From assembly GCF_000143535.2 (NCBI RefSeq), contig NC_037322.1, positions 558,001 through 622,000 on the forward strand: a stretch of 64,000 nt of DNA, in the 5' to 3' direction. The translations under genes and the position numbers were made by a program. Shown piece by piece: positions 10,668 through 21,320 of this stretch. Under the pieces are notes generated by a model. The model worked only from the letters and a program-made list of their open reading frames with translations. It was not told the DNA's origin and did no database searches. This stretch comes from Botrytis cinerea B05.10 (Eukaryota; Ascomycota; Leotiomycetes; Helotiales; Sclerotiniaceae). Position 1 is the stretch's first letter. Each line of letters starts with the position of its first letter.

Positions 10668-12607
10668 ATGAGTGCTGAGACTCTCGTTGAGCGCGGTCTA
10701 ATAGAGATCCTAAACAACAAGCAGCCGTTGAACAATATTAACAACGCGTGGGAAGGTTCATTTGTCGGCGGCAGAGCTTTCAACTCAATATCCTTCGAAT
10801 CACGAAAATTTCCATCAAACGTCCCTACAATCCATCGCCGGCCCGAAGGTAGTGAAACAAGAGAAGGACATCATTGCTACATACCGGAAGACCCTCATAC
10901 TATCTCGCAAAATCTTCTTCGGGCTATTACTAGACCCTCTAATAGTCCCACCGTGCAGAGCCATCTGCCAGAAAGCCGCCCGGGTGCTTCGCAAAACACT
11001 CTTCAGGATTTTACTGCATTTTATATTGTACAGAGAAACTCCTTGCCGAAAAACAGCCCGAGTACCTCGCAGAATCTTGTTCACTCTGACACGACAATAC
11101 CTATTATACAACACTCCCGAATGGCCTCTCCAGATTATGCCGACCCAAGAATGGTGCCTGATACAGATCAGAATATCTACCCTCATGCACCAGTCACACC
11201 GGAATTCCAAGAGCGATATCCACAGCTCGTCGATCTCTTTAAGCAGGCTGTGGATGCTCACAAGTTTCTAAAATATCACACTTCAAAGATCAACTATGAG
11301 CTATGTATTTGTGGAAGTAGTCCCGCGAATGCAGGTGCCTCCGTCATCATCTTCTGCTCTAAAGCTCTTTTCAAATGTCTGAGATCATTATTAGGCAGCA
11401 AGCACATCCGTCGACAATATCAGCAGACGAGCTCTTCTTTTCGGGACAAATTTCAATTTACTCCTAGCAAGCATTATCTACAAGTATCTGTTCCTATTGT
11501 AACACCTTTTAATATCGTCTACTGGAGAGAAGCAAACACGCCTACCCAAAGAAGGTCCGCAACGGAGCAAGTGGTTACCAGTAACCGTTCGTTCCTCACA
11601 ATGTGTGGATCATTGGTAAATTATGGCGATCGTACCTCGACCCTAGGGCTACTTATTAGTATGGACTCTAAGCTATATGGTTTGACTGTGGATCATCTGT
11701 TCGAGAATCAGAGAGATGAAGAACAACAAACGATTGCAATCGAACCAGAAGTTCTGCCTGACGAAGACGACTCGGAAGATAGTGAATCAGAGTTTCCATG
11801 GATTGATAATGTTAAATATGAAGATACAAAGAATACCGAACGGCTTTCAGACCCTGAATCAGTGTCATCCGGACGATCAAATGCCAAAATAACCATTAGT
11901 CACGGACCGACTGAACATTATGGTGAATCTATAAATGGCCACAAGGCAGATTCCTTATCCATCACAGATAAGACGACGGCATACCTCGACTGGGCATTGA
12001 TTGAGTTTGATGATGGATACTATGAGCGACCTAACGCATTCTTTTCGGAGGATGAACTAGCAAATCCCAAGTTCTTCGAGACAGTTTCGGCAGGCCCAAA
12101 AACTAGCGAAGTCAAAGTTTTCATGATCTCTGGCGTGAGCGGAACAAGAGAGGGTGTACTACTTAATAGGATTTCCTACATTGGAGGTAAACCAGGTGAA
12201 AATCTCTGTCAGGCGTGGAACGTAATTCTTTCTGATTCTAGAGGTAAGTTGAGAATTTTCCAGGCGAAACTTTAGCTAACAATGTCTGTTCAGGTGTCTT
12301 TTATGGTGACTGTGGCTCATTGGTCGTGGACCAGGAGACGCTGGAAGTCTATGGCCACGTAGTTGCATCGAATCCGTCTGGCGATGCCTATGTAGTTCCT
12401 CTGCAAAACACATTTCATCAAATCAGCACCGCTTTTGGAGCGAAAGATGTATCTTTGCCCAACCCAAGGCTATTGATGAAGAGCATTGTCGCACATTACT
12501 CCCAGGAAGGCGGTAGTGATGTAGCAGACGAGGTTAAACGAATTCTTGCTTCGATGGAAGGTCCAGTTTCCACGTTCCCACCAGGTTCTTCAAGCGGACC
12601 AAATTAG
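10668..12607 (+). CDS. Chymotrypsin-fold-like fungal protein with Cys at the nucleophile position
   Basis: Exons are 10668-12243 and 12294-12607 (50-bp intron, GTAAGT donor, GCTAAC branch), giving 629 residues. The start is the first ATG of the open frame. The N-terminal third is low complexity. From about residue 310 the protein resembles a fungal family with trypsin-like features: a core strand followed by LTVDHLF (His 343), an acidic linker, DWALIE (Asp 441), and GDCGSLVVD (Cys 532) followed by YGHVVAS. These line up as a His-Asp-nucleophile triad in which the usual GDSG is GDCG, as in 3C-like cysteine proteases. Whether it is active is unknown. Members often sit in variable, heterokaryon-incompatibility-like neighbourhoods, and the accessory setting here is consistent with that. 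Confidence 0.7.
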
Positions 12608-13309
12608 CGCTGATTTTGAAAGTTTGATAACACCGTCCGGAATAATGGCAACATTTTCTGAGCAGACAGGCTTTTAACGCTGAGGCTTTACAACTAAGAA
12701 AATTGGTCATGTGTTTCGCCGAATTTGAGAATATTTCCTTCGCCACCAGATATATCCAAGAGTTCAATGGGACGTCTATTCAAAACATTACTAAATGCGG
12801 AATTTGGTTGAGCTTTTCCAAAAAGCCTCTTGGCGTGCGCTCCGGCCCAGCCGAAGAAGTCATTTCTTCTCGTGTAAGTCTTAATGGTGGTAATCGACAG
12901 TCAGATGGGGATTCATACATAGCAGTGAATACGCAGGGTTCTATAGGCGCTGGAACACTAGGCGGAGGTCAACATGGACATGGAGTTGTTGCATTTAGGC
13001 CTACGTTCCCAACAATGGGAACTGGCGCAACCTGTGACTATTCACCTGCATACATGTATGGGAAGTGATCTTGTGGAGCTTTTGGATAAGAGACAGCTTT
13101 TACGGCCACATCTAAGCAACAGACTTCAATTTTATTTCCTTGAACCTAATACTATAAATGCTATATTGTTCAACAGTGAGTGCACGAATTGTAAGACCCT
13201 CTCCCAAGTGTAGCATATCATAAGTAATCTAAACATTATTTGGTTTCAATTGAAAGTTTAGGTTGTGATTGCCATATTCGAACTCCTCCGCTGAAGCAAA
13301 ATCTAAAGC
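12608..13309. other. Gap containing an RRM-gene relic
   Basis: Apart from the Scw1/Whi3-like relic described separately, no intact gene is seen. Bases 13072-13309 hold only short open frames and probably the 3' flank of the ArsH gene. Confidence 0.4.
12630..13068 (+). pseudogene. Decayed 3' fragment of a Scw1/Whi3-type RRM gene
   Basis: An open stretch from about 12646 to 13068 encodes a C-terminal RRM half: MCFAEFENISFATRYIQEFN followed by GIWLSFSKKPLGVRSG. This closely follows the conserved CFVEFED.SFATKAL...G.RLSFSKNPLGVR segment of the Scw1/Whi3 cell-wall/cell-size RNA-binding proteins. Just upstream, a different frame reads IMATFSEQTGF and then hits TAA near 12674, matching the preceding part of the same domain, so a frameshift separates the two pieces. 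RNP2 and everything N-terminal to it are missing. I read it as a degenerate duplicated copy that landed immediately behind the protease-like gene. An unusual short expressed protein is the less likely alternative. Confidence 0.6.
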
Positions 13310-14292
13310 TCAAATCTTATCTACAGGAATCTCATTTTTCTTCCTTTCCTTCTCTGCTCTCTCCTTCCTCTCACTAAATCTATCCCCAAACATTTCAAAA
13401 TGAGGCCTCATAACAATTGTATACCTAACAAACTCCTCCATGCAATCCACCAGCCTCTCTCTATTTCCACTTGGCAGCAATCTCGCCTTTCCACTCCCAT
13501 CGCCACCCTCGTCTTCAAATTGTTTCCACGCCATTGGCAAACTACTCTGATTAGGACATGTGAACATTCTCATCCACCTCCCCAGAATCCTAAGACTATT
13601 AACCGCATTGAAACTTTGTGAGCCGCCATTAACTTGGATTACCGACAACGTGCGACCTTGAGTGGGACGAACCGAGCCGGTGGCAAGTGGGATCCAGTCG
13701 ATTTGGTTCTTGAAAACCGCAGTGAGATTTCCATGTTGCTCGGGGGAACACCAGATATGTCCATCGGACCAGAGGGATAGCTCTCGGAGTTCTTGGACTG
13801 AGGGATGAGAGGCATCCACTGAGTCGCGGATGGGAAGATCTTTCGGATTGAACACTCGAACATCGCAGCCGAGACGGTGGAGAATTCGGGAAGCTTCAAA
13901 AGCCATTAATTTTGAATAAGATCTTGATCTCGTTAGATATATTTCGTACACTAAACACATTGATAAGAAGCATACCGTTGCCGTAAGCTCCCATAGAGGA
14001 CCAAGACTTTTAATCTAGAGCTAGTCTTTGCTAAGTTTTCTTCCACTTGAGTAACTACAGAGTCTAACTCTAACTGGGAGATCCAATCCGTAGCTTCAGT
14101 TTCAGGGTCCAGTAAGAAAGGTCGATATTTAGTTCTGATATCGATATCATCCTGTGCTTCAGTAATGGCAAGTTGCGGACATTGTGCTAACGTTCGAAAC
14201 TTCCGGGAGGCAGGAGAAAGACTCATTTGAATTGTTGATCTTCCAAATAGGGTTTTCCGTAGAAGATTGCGAGTATAGAAAGAAAGATTCAT
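13310..14292 (-). CDS. arsH: ArsH-type NADPH-dependent FMN reductase
   Basis: Exons on the minus strand are 14292-13976 and 13922-13310 (53-bp intron, GTATGC donor, CTAAC branch, AAG acceptor), giving 309 residues. The splice restores LYGSLRQRSYSKLM, the flavin phosphate-binding start of the flavodoxin-like fold. ArsH signatures follow: SPEQHGNLTAVFKNQIDWIP, SVRPTQGRTL, VNGGSQSFNAVN and LGRWMRMFTCPNQSS. ArsH proteins reduce azo/quinone compounds and oxidise trivalent methylarsenicals, protecting against organoarsenicals. No other ars gene adjoins it. The first 33 residues (MNLSFYTRNLLRKTLFGRST...) are rich in Ser, Arg and hydrophobic residues without acids and resemble a mitochondrial presequence. 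A second Met at residue 23 could start a shorter form. Confidence 0.92.
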
Positions 14293-14763
14293 ATGAAACG
14301 AGCTATTCTATCGAGTGGTAGGAGAAATTGAAAAGTAGGTATATAGAGGAAAATATCTCAGACTTTGTAGGGGAATTCGTCTAGACTTGGCCCAAGCTTT
14401 CTATTGGACCAGTGACATTCCGCTACTTCTTGATTGGTAGACCTGATTTAAGCGGGTTTCCTGGGCAAAATGCTACCTTAGCTGCGGTGCTGGAGGAGCT
14501 ACGGCTAACAATCGACTTGGGCTAAGAGCGTAGAATGAACTATGATATAGAATTGTGTTACGCAGCTCGTCTCTAATGCAAAGGTATGAAAAATATGGCA
14601 TCAAAATACTAATCACCATAAGCATGTGGATGTTTGAAACTTCAGGGCACTTGCCATACGCGCAGGTGAGAAAGCAAAAGTGTAGCTAAAGCGAGGCTTT
14701 GTGATTGGTGGATATTATTATTTTAAATCAGACTTTTTGGTCTCAAGTAAACATCTTAGATCT
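14293..14763. other. Intergenic gap, nothing recognised
   Basis: This is the upstream flank of arsH and the downstream flank of zpr1. No RNA gene, repeat or conserved coding segment was seen. Confidence 0.4.
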
Positions 14764-16316
14764 TTATTCCTTTTTCTCCTCCGCCGCGGCTTTCTCAGCC
14801 TCAACTCTCCTCTTCTCATCTCCAACCTCATCTACATAGCCTTCGGTCTTCATGTCAGAAAGACCTAGATCTTCCTCCTCCTCCGCTGTTCTCTCATATT
14901 CCTCAGTCTTGATCGATGGATCCTCGTCTGGCAAATACAAATTCTGTACGTAACTACTAGCCAATGGATCTCTGAGGATGATAGTAAATTTTCTTTCGCC
15001 CTTGATGGCCTCGTCAATACCATCAAAGAATATCTTCCAGTTCTTCTTAGATTCTGATTCCATGCCATCTCCACCTTCTCCAGCATCACCAACATCGAAG
15101 ATTTGTTGATGTAAATCATCTCGTACTTGTGTAAGTAGACCTTCAACGGTGGTAAATCTTCCTCCCAAAGTTCCAGGGTTAACCGATAATTTGAGTTCAG
15201 GGCATTCCAATGCGCAAGACTCTGACTTGAGGATATCTCTGGCTAGATCTACGGGACTTTCTACCTTAAGAGTAATGCATTTACCCTTCTCTGGCACTTC
15301 ACCTCCAGTCTTGACCTCGTTCGAACGATATCCGCAATGATCACATACGGTACTCATAATGACGACTTGTTTGAAATGTGGGATTTCAACCATCTTCATA
15401 TGTGTAACACAATGCCTTGTGCATCCAGGACAGGTAGCTGGGAAAGAATAAACTTCATTGGGGATAATATCATCGTCTTCGAAACTTGCGGCGGTAGGTT
15501 GTCCTCCGGTCGCAGCTTCAGTATCTTGTTCACCACTGAGACCAAGAGCCTCATTTTGTTCTGGAGTTCTTGGGTATTGAACTTTGGCGAGCTTTCCTAC
15601 ACCATCCTTTTGGTCTGGTTCAATCCATGAATTTCCTGCTGGATCATCAAGAGATAATCTGAAAGGGAAGGCCTCGCCTGCGAGCATCTTTCGGCCTCTA
15701 GTAATAACATCTTCGATCTTTTCGTAAACTTCTGGGATTTGCTCCTTTCTTTCTGGTTGTTTGAGAGCAAGATCGTCAAGAATCATGCTCAAAAGACCTT
15801 CTACATTGGTCAACTGTCCTCGTCCTTCTGGGACTTCAAGATCCAACTCAATGAATTTTACAGTACAAGTATCAGATTTTACTACTTGTCTGGCGAAGTC
15901 TTCAAGAGTTGTGAGGCGCAATTCAAATCTGGATCCTTTTTGTTGAATTTCTCCAGCAGATTGGATCTCGGAATTTTTAAAGTTGCAATGGGGACAGAAA
16001 AAGGACATGAGGATGATTTCGCGGAAAAAGGGAATTCGTGTGAGGAGTAATCGGGTAATTCCCTAAGGTGAGAGGATTAGTAAACATTATTGATAGTGAT
16101 GGTGGCAGAACATACATTTTCATGGCAGTTCATACATAATGATTCGATTTCATCCACTACCCTCTGCTCTTCATCCGACTCCAATGTGCTGTTGGTTGCG
16201 GCACCATCTTTTTGGCCGTTGGCTGAAAGGTTTTGTGCCTTTTGTCCCAAGCTCTCAAAATAATCGTCGAAGACAGCACCGTCTGGCTTTGTTTCGGGTT
16301 GGTTTGTATCGGCCAT
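14764..16316 (-). CDS. zpr1: Zinc finger protein Zpr1
   Basis: Exons on the minus strand are 16316-16116 and 16062-14764 (53-bp intron), giving 499 residues. The splice joins CMNCHEN to GITRLLLTRIPFFREIILMS, completing the first CX2C...CX2C finger (CPHC). The second finger is CPGC...CDHC with IPHFKQVVIMSTVC. Each finger is followed by a ZPR1 beta-domain, so the duplicated finger-domain layout and the length both match the family. Zpr1 is an essential eukaryotic chaperone for eEF1A biogenesis that binds eEF1A and moves between cytoplasm and nucleus. The C-terminus is Lys/Glu-rich. The start is the first Met of an acidic N-terminus (MADTNQ), typical of the family. Confidence 0.95.
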
Positions 16317-16869
16317 AATCTCTGAATATCTGCTGCTGCTGCTGTTGTTGTTGTTGTTGTTGATAAATTTGTGTAAATTTGATATGACGCACAGTAATGA
16401 TTGTAAAAAATTGGAGGGGCAATCGTTTATGAGGGGCCGAGAAATTATTTTTCGATTTGTCTGATAAGATTCGACCCCGGTTATAAATCTTTAGCGGGGC
16501 GCGTTACCTCATCAGGCGTTAGGCTGAAAGTCCGAGAAAGCAGTGGAAGGTCTGGTTTGTCATAGATGGATGAATGGGTCGAGGAAAAAATGTTATATCG
16601 CGATGAGGAGTTTGTATTGGGTGTATGGGTGTATGGGTGTCTGTCTTATCGTCGTATTCTTGATGCATGGAGTCCTCACGACCGGATCAAGAACTTGACG
16701 TCCATCAGAGGGAGCCACATATCGCCGTAGTGTTTCTGTTGACAATACCATGGCGTGGGGGACACAGTACGCATATCCCACAGTGACGACTTTTCCGCCC
16801 ATATCTGATTGATACATGTTGCATCTTGATCACAATCTCGGGCAAATTTGAGGAGACATGCTGGAACGT
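16317..16869. other. Intergenic gap with a short CTG/TTG microsatellite
   Basis: Upstream region of zpr1. Bases 16331-16362 are a run of CTG then TTG triplets, probably within the zpr1 leader or promoter. The remaining open frames are short and unremarkable, and a GGGTGTAT word is repeated near 16619-16638. Confidence 0.45.
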
Positions 16870-17457
16870 TCAACTCTTCTTCATCAAATCCATCAAATCA
16901 AGACCGAACCCGGATGAGCTTATCTGTGATGCCTTTTGCTTTGCTAGCAATGCTCCAAGCCCACCGAGCTTGCGCGTCTTGGCCCTTTTCTTGCTACTTG
17001 CATTCATAGAAGGCGGCGCCATGGTGTTGGCTGTCAAAGTCTGCGCCGGTAAGGGAACCGTTTGAGAGACAGCTCCATTTTGAACTGCACCCTTCTTCGA
17101 CCTAGATATCACGGGAGCTGAATCCAGACGATTTCTGGTCATCTTGTTGCAAGAACCACATGTATATATCATCGCCTTTTCCACCCTAGAACCCCCCTTC
17201 GCTCTTTTTCGAATTGGCTTCTTTTTGAAGCTTTGCGATTTGACTTCCAATTTGCCTTCCGAGCCCAATAACATAATAGTCCCGCAAGCACTGCATGATT
17301 TTCGTTTGGAAAAATCCGGTGGTTCAATTTCGTGATCAAACATTAGAGAATTGCATTGCGACACTAAATATTTTGATGTAGTAGGTGCCGATGTTGCCAG
17401 GAAATGTGCCGACTCATTCAAATATCGTAGACGCGCCGCTAATTCTAAATCTGCCAT
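16870..17457 (-). CDS. RNase P Rpr2/Rpp21/Snm1-domain protein
   Basis: Single-exon gene of 195 residues. The N-terminal helical segment (ELAARLRYLNESAHFL) is followed by CSACGTIML and, after a Lys/Arg-rich linker, YTCGSCNKMTRNRL. These two CX2C pairs form the zinc ribbon of the Rpr2/Rpp21/Snm1 family, protein subunits of RNase P and RNase MRP that help mature tRNA and rRNA precursors. The C-terminal part is basic and low complexity, ending in GFGLDLMDLMKKS. Which of the paralogous subunits it is cannot be decided from sequence alone; the short length favours Rpr2/Rpp21. It is divergent from the debranching-enzyme gene, with about 290 bp between the starts. Confidence 0.8.
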   Translation of the reverse strand: MADLELAARLRYLNESAHFLATSAPTTSKYLVSQCNSLMFDHEIEPPDFSKRKSCSACGTIMLLGSEGKLEVKSQSFKKKPIRKRAKGGSRVEKAMIYTCGSCNKMTRNRLDSAPVISRSKKGAVQNGAVSQTVPLPAQTLTANTMAPPSMNASSKKRAKTRKLGGLGALLAKQKASQISSSGFGLDLMDLMKKS

Positions 17458-17748
17458 GATTCTTATGAGATGTTATGGAGAATCAGGAGTCTGAAGTTCT
17501 GACGCGTTGTGTGAGGAGAGATTAGGATAAATTTTGATTTTCGGTTTGCGCTTGAGAGTTATCAACCTTATTAGACCAAAGCAAGCAAGCGAACTGATGA
17601 ACATGCCATGAAATTATTTCCCAACCGTAACCATCTGCAAAACATTGTGCGAATACAAAACTCGTCTTGTCTGCGTAATGGGAGAAGCTGCAGCTGCATA
17701 ATTACTTGTAATTTGTCTAGCAAGAAGTCAGCCGAGGACCTGCCCAAA

Positions 17749-19615
17749 ATGGTTGCCTCCATTCAAGAAATCAATGGTTTGCGCGTAGCTGTAGAGGGAT
17801 GCGTAAGTTCTAACGCATTTTGATCAATCTATTTAGCCATTCTGCTGAATTCTCCAATAGGGCCATGGCACTCTCAATGCAATATATTCTTCAATAGAGA
17901 AAGCTTGCGAAGCCCGAACTTGGGATGGTGTTGATCTCCTCATCATTGGAGGGGACTTCCAGGTTCGACACAACCCCTCGTTATCCTCGGGGGAATTCTT
18001 CTGCTGACTATTCCAGGCAGTACGAAACGCAAATGATCTTACAGTAATGTCATGTCCAGTCAAATATCGAGAAATCGGAGACTTCCACGCATATTATAGC
18101 GGGCTCAAGAAAGCCCCATACCTCACCATTTTCGTTGGCGGCAATCACGAAGCTAGCAGTCATCTATGGGAGCTTTATTATGGAGGATGGGTTGCGCCAA
18201 ACATTTATTACATGGGAGCTGCAAATGTGGTACGATTGGGCGGAGTGCGAATCGCTGGTATGAGCGGAATATGGAAGGGTTATAATTACAACAAAAGTCA
18301 TTATGAACGATTGCCATACAACCAGGACGATGTCAAATCGATATACCATGTTCGCGAATACGATATCAGAAAGTTACTACAAGTAGGAACCCAGGTTGAT
18401 ATTGGGATCAGTCATGACTGGCCGAGGGCTGTTGAGAAACATGGAGACATGAAGAGGTTGTGGAACATGAAACCAGATTTCGAGAGAGAATCTAATGACG
18501 GCTCGCTGGGGAATCTGGCTGCGAGCTATGTCATGGATCGTCTAAGGCCACCTTATTGGTTTGCCGCGCATCTACACTGCAAATTCTCTGCGGTAAAAAC
18601 TTACGAGGGCGCTCAAAAATCAAACACTGTGGAGGAACCAAAGGAAGAAGTCAAAACTACTGAGGTCGCGCCCCCAGTCGAAATCAACGATGCAACAGAG
18701 CAACAACCCATAGTACCACACAATGATGATGAGATTGACCTTGATATGGATGATGACGATAGCCCATCAGCTACGGACGCACCAAAGCATGTTGATACCA
18801 CAACGGACAATGCTAAAAGCAAGCAAACCCCAGCAGCCACAGAAGAATCTATCCCATCATCAGTTCCATCGGATATCCGAGCTCAGTTGCCAGCCGCTTT
18901 CTCCAAACCAACAACCTCAGCTCATCGAGAACCCAGGGTACAGCCAGGACAGCCAACACCACTCAAGATCACGAACAAGGCAGTTCGCTTTCTTGCTCTA
19001 GACAAGTGTTTACCAGGTCGTAAATTTCTACAGCTCTTAGAGGTACAACCATATGACAGCGCGGAAAAAACTTCGACATCTACTCCACGAGCTCAACCAA
19101 AATTTGAATATGATCCGGAATGGTTAGCTATCACGCGAGCATTTAACAGCGGTCTTATTCTAGGGGATAAAGCAAGCAGGTTTCCCGAGGACAAGGGAGA
19201 GGATCACTATAGAACTCTGATTGAAAAAGAGCAAGCATGGGTCGATGAGCACATTGTTCAGCAAAATAAACTAGAGATTCCCGAGAACTTCGTCATCACA
19301 GCGCCACCTTTCTTTGAGGGCATGCCAGAAATTGTGAACGAAGGCCCGGTAGAATACAATAACCCTCAAATGCAAGAATATTGCGACCTCCTTGGAATGG
19401 AAAATAAGTTTTACGCTTCCGATGAGGAAAAGCAGATCAGAATGCAAAATGGACCACCGGCAGTGGAAGAACGAAGAGATGGAGGATTTGGCGGCAGGGG
19501 AGGAGGAAGAGGCCGAGGAGGAAGAGGTGGTGGAAGAGGGTTCGGGGGAGGACGTGGACATCGAGGGGGTGGCAGAGGGGGTGGTAGGGGCAGAGGCAGA
19601 GGTGGTTGGCATTAA
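17749..19615 (+). CDS. DBR1: RNA lariat debranching enzyme
   Basis: Exons are 17749-17802, 17861-17962 and 18017-19615, giving 584 residues. The enzyme hydrolyses the 2'-5' branch of excised intron lariats in the nucleus. Joined exons give LRVAVEGCGHGTL, LLIIGGDFQAVRN, then TIFVGGNHE, GISHDWP and FAAHLHCKF, the metal-binding motifs of the calcineurin-like metallophosphatase fold in Dbr1 order. The Dbr1 C-terminal domain follows (FLALDKCLPGRKFLQLLEV). Between them is an acidic, Pro/Thr-rich linker (about residues 270-380). The last 45 residues are an RGG-type tail rich in GGRGRGG repeats. The reading frame is also open upstream of 17749, but family similarity begins at this Met. Confidence 0.96.
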
Positions 19616-21320
19616 TTAGTTGTTACAAAAGTTCTACATGATAAGATACCCCACTTGCTTCCATCGCTCGCAAATCGCGGTCTTACAGCAATCATTGCTT
19701 GAGGTACATTGTGCATTGCCGTTTTATGTGATATTGATGCAATGCGTTACAGATGTCGAGCATTTTGTGGCGACTTCTCGGTACCTCGTGTTTTATATGT
19801 GCAGTAGACGACTCGGGCCTATATCAGATCATGCATTAGAACAGAGACCAACGTAGCTAACCTGTGCCAGTACTACACAATTAGTCGGTGTGTGTCTTGA
19901 ATGTTTCATTATCATGCCCAAATAGTCCGGGGTAAAACCCCTAAAATGATGTTTACTTTCCAATTAGACATTTTCGAGTCTTATTAGGTCTATGCGTTGA
20001 TCACAAGTCGTCAAACATTTTTCTCAGCCAGATCTCCACGACCAATTCCATGGGACTGGGAAATGATCAATGTGTAGAAGTTTTACAAAGATCTGTTGGA
20101 TCCACGAACTTTGGTCCCTTGATCTGCCTCCGCTGTCATGTGGCGCTTATAAATAGATGCGGTGTACACGGAACCAAACGTTAATTGGGATATTCGAGTC
20201 AAGTACCCTCCGACTCCAGTTTTTGAGGAATTCTCTTTAAAAAGCTTTCAATGATTCACGCCAGGAATCCATCTTGAATGGAATATAACCTCATGCCTGC
20301 CGAATTACTCCACCACGCATAAGAATTCCGGTAAGCCCGGTAGCCAGCACACATTTCCATACAGATCATGTGGTATGGCCTTGACGTCCTCCGTTCTACA
20401 GCATATCCAGCCTCAGAAAGCCACCAAAGGAAGAGAGATGCATATGCACAATCGGGAAAGAAAGCATGGTATCGCTCTCGGTGGTCTGCTGCAGGGTCAA
20501 GCCCTTGGCTACCTTGGCACCATCCTGGATTATGGGGAAAAGTACCTTACCGTATATCACTTAAAAGTCCGGTCGATAAACCAATGATGGTGGCTATGGA
20601 AAGTCCGCATGCGTAGGTGGGACTTATGTGCCGCGAGCATCCTGGCGATGCAAAATGTTTAAGAGATGAAAGAAAGCCCTGGAGGGCATAAATCTTTGAT
20701 TAAATTGTTCTTGTTTCTGAATGTTCATTTGTGTCAACTCCTTATTCTTGACGAGTACGTGACTTCGAGAAGGACAAGAGCACAAGACCTTGGGTCCAGG
20801 TGATTGTCAAAGATCAATAAGGGGGAGTGACTTTTGCTGGTCTATTAATATCCGAGCTTATTCCTCCACATCCCTTCCTGATAACGCCACTCCTCGAGCT
20901 ATCCACACCGCCCAGCTATCGAAAGGCAGAATTCTGACGAATCCGACAGTATTGCACAAAACGTGGATATATTCATTGAATCTTAACAACAGCAGGCATT
21001 TTTGCAATCGAAGGAATTGACTACTCCAAAAAAAAGGGGAATCGACTCAGAATATCCCTCAATCTTGGTCATCATTACGGCTAAATTATACTACGGATCC
21101 TCGCGTCCGACGAACAGTCTTAAAGGAACCGGGAAAGCGACTGAATGGATCACGTAGAGCAACTATTGTTTGATCAACGGAGCTGCATTTCAATTTCTCT
21201 GAGATAACCCAGGTGGTTTGATTTCTTTAATCATTGCCTTTATATCTGCTTGTGCTACAACTTTTGCGCAAACCTACACGAAACTACATACTTCTTCTGT
21301 ACAATTCGAACTCTCACACC
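19616..21320. other. Intergenic gap, 1.7 kb, no gene recognised
   Basis: This region lies between DBR1 and the GDE1-like gene on the same strand. All open frames are under about 82 codons and none resembles a known family. The part next to 21320 is the probable promoter of the SPX-ankyrin gene; a clear leader with CT-rich sequence precedes its ATG. Confidence 0.4.
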
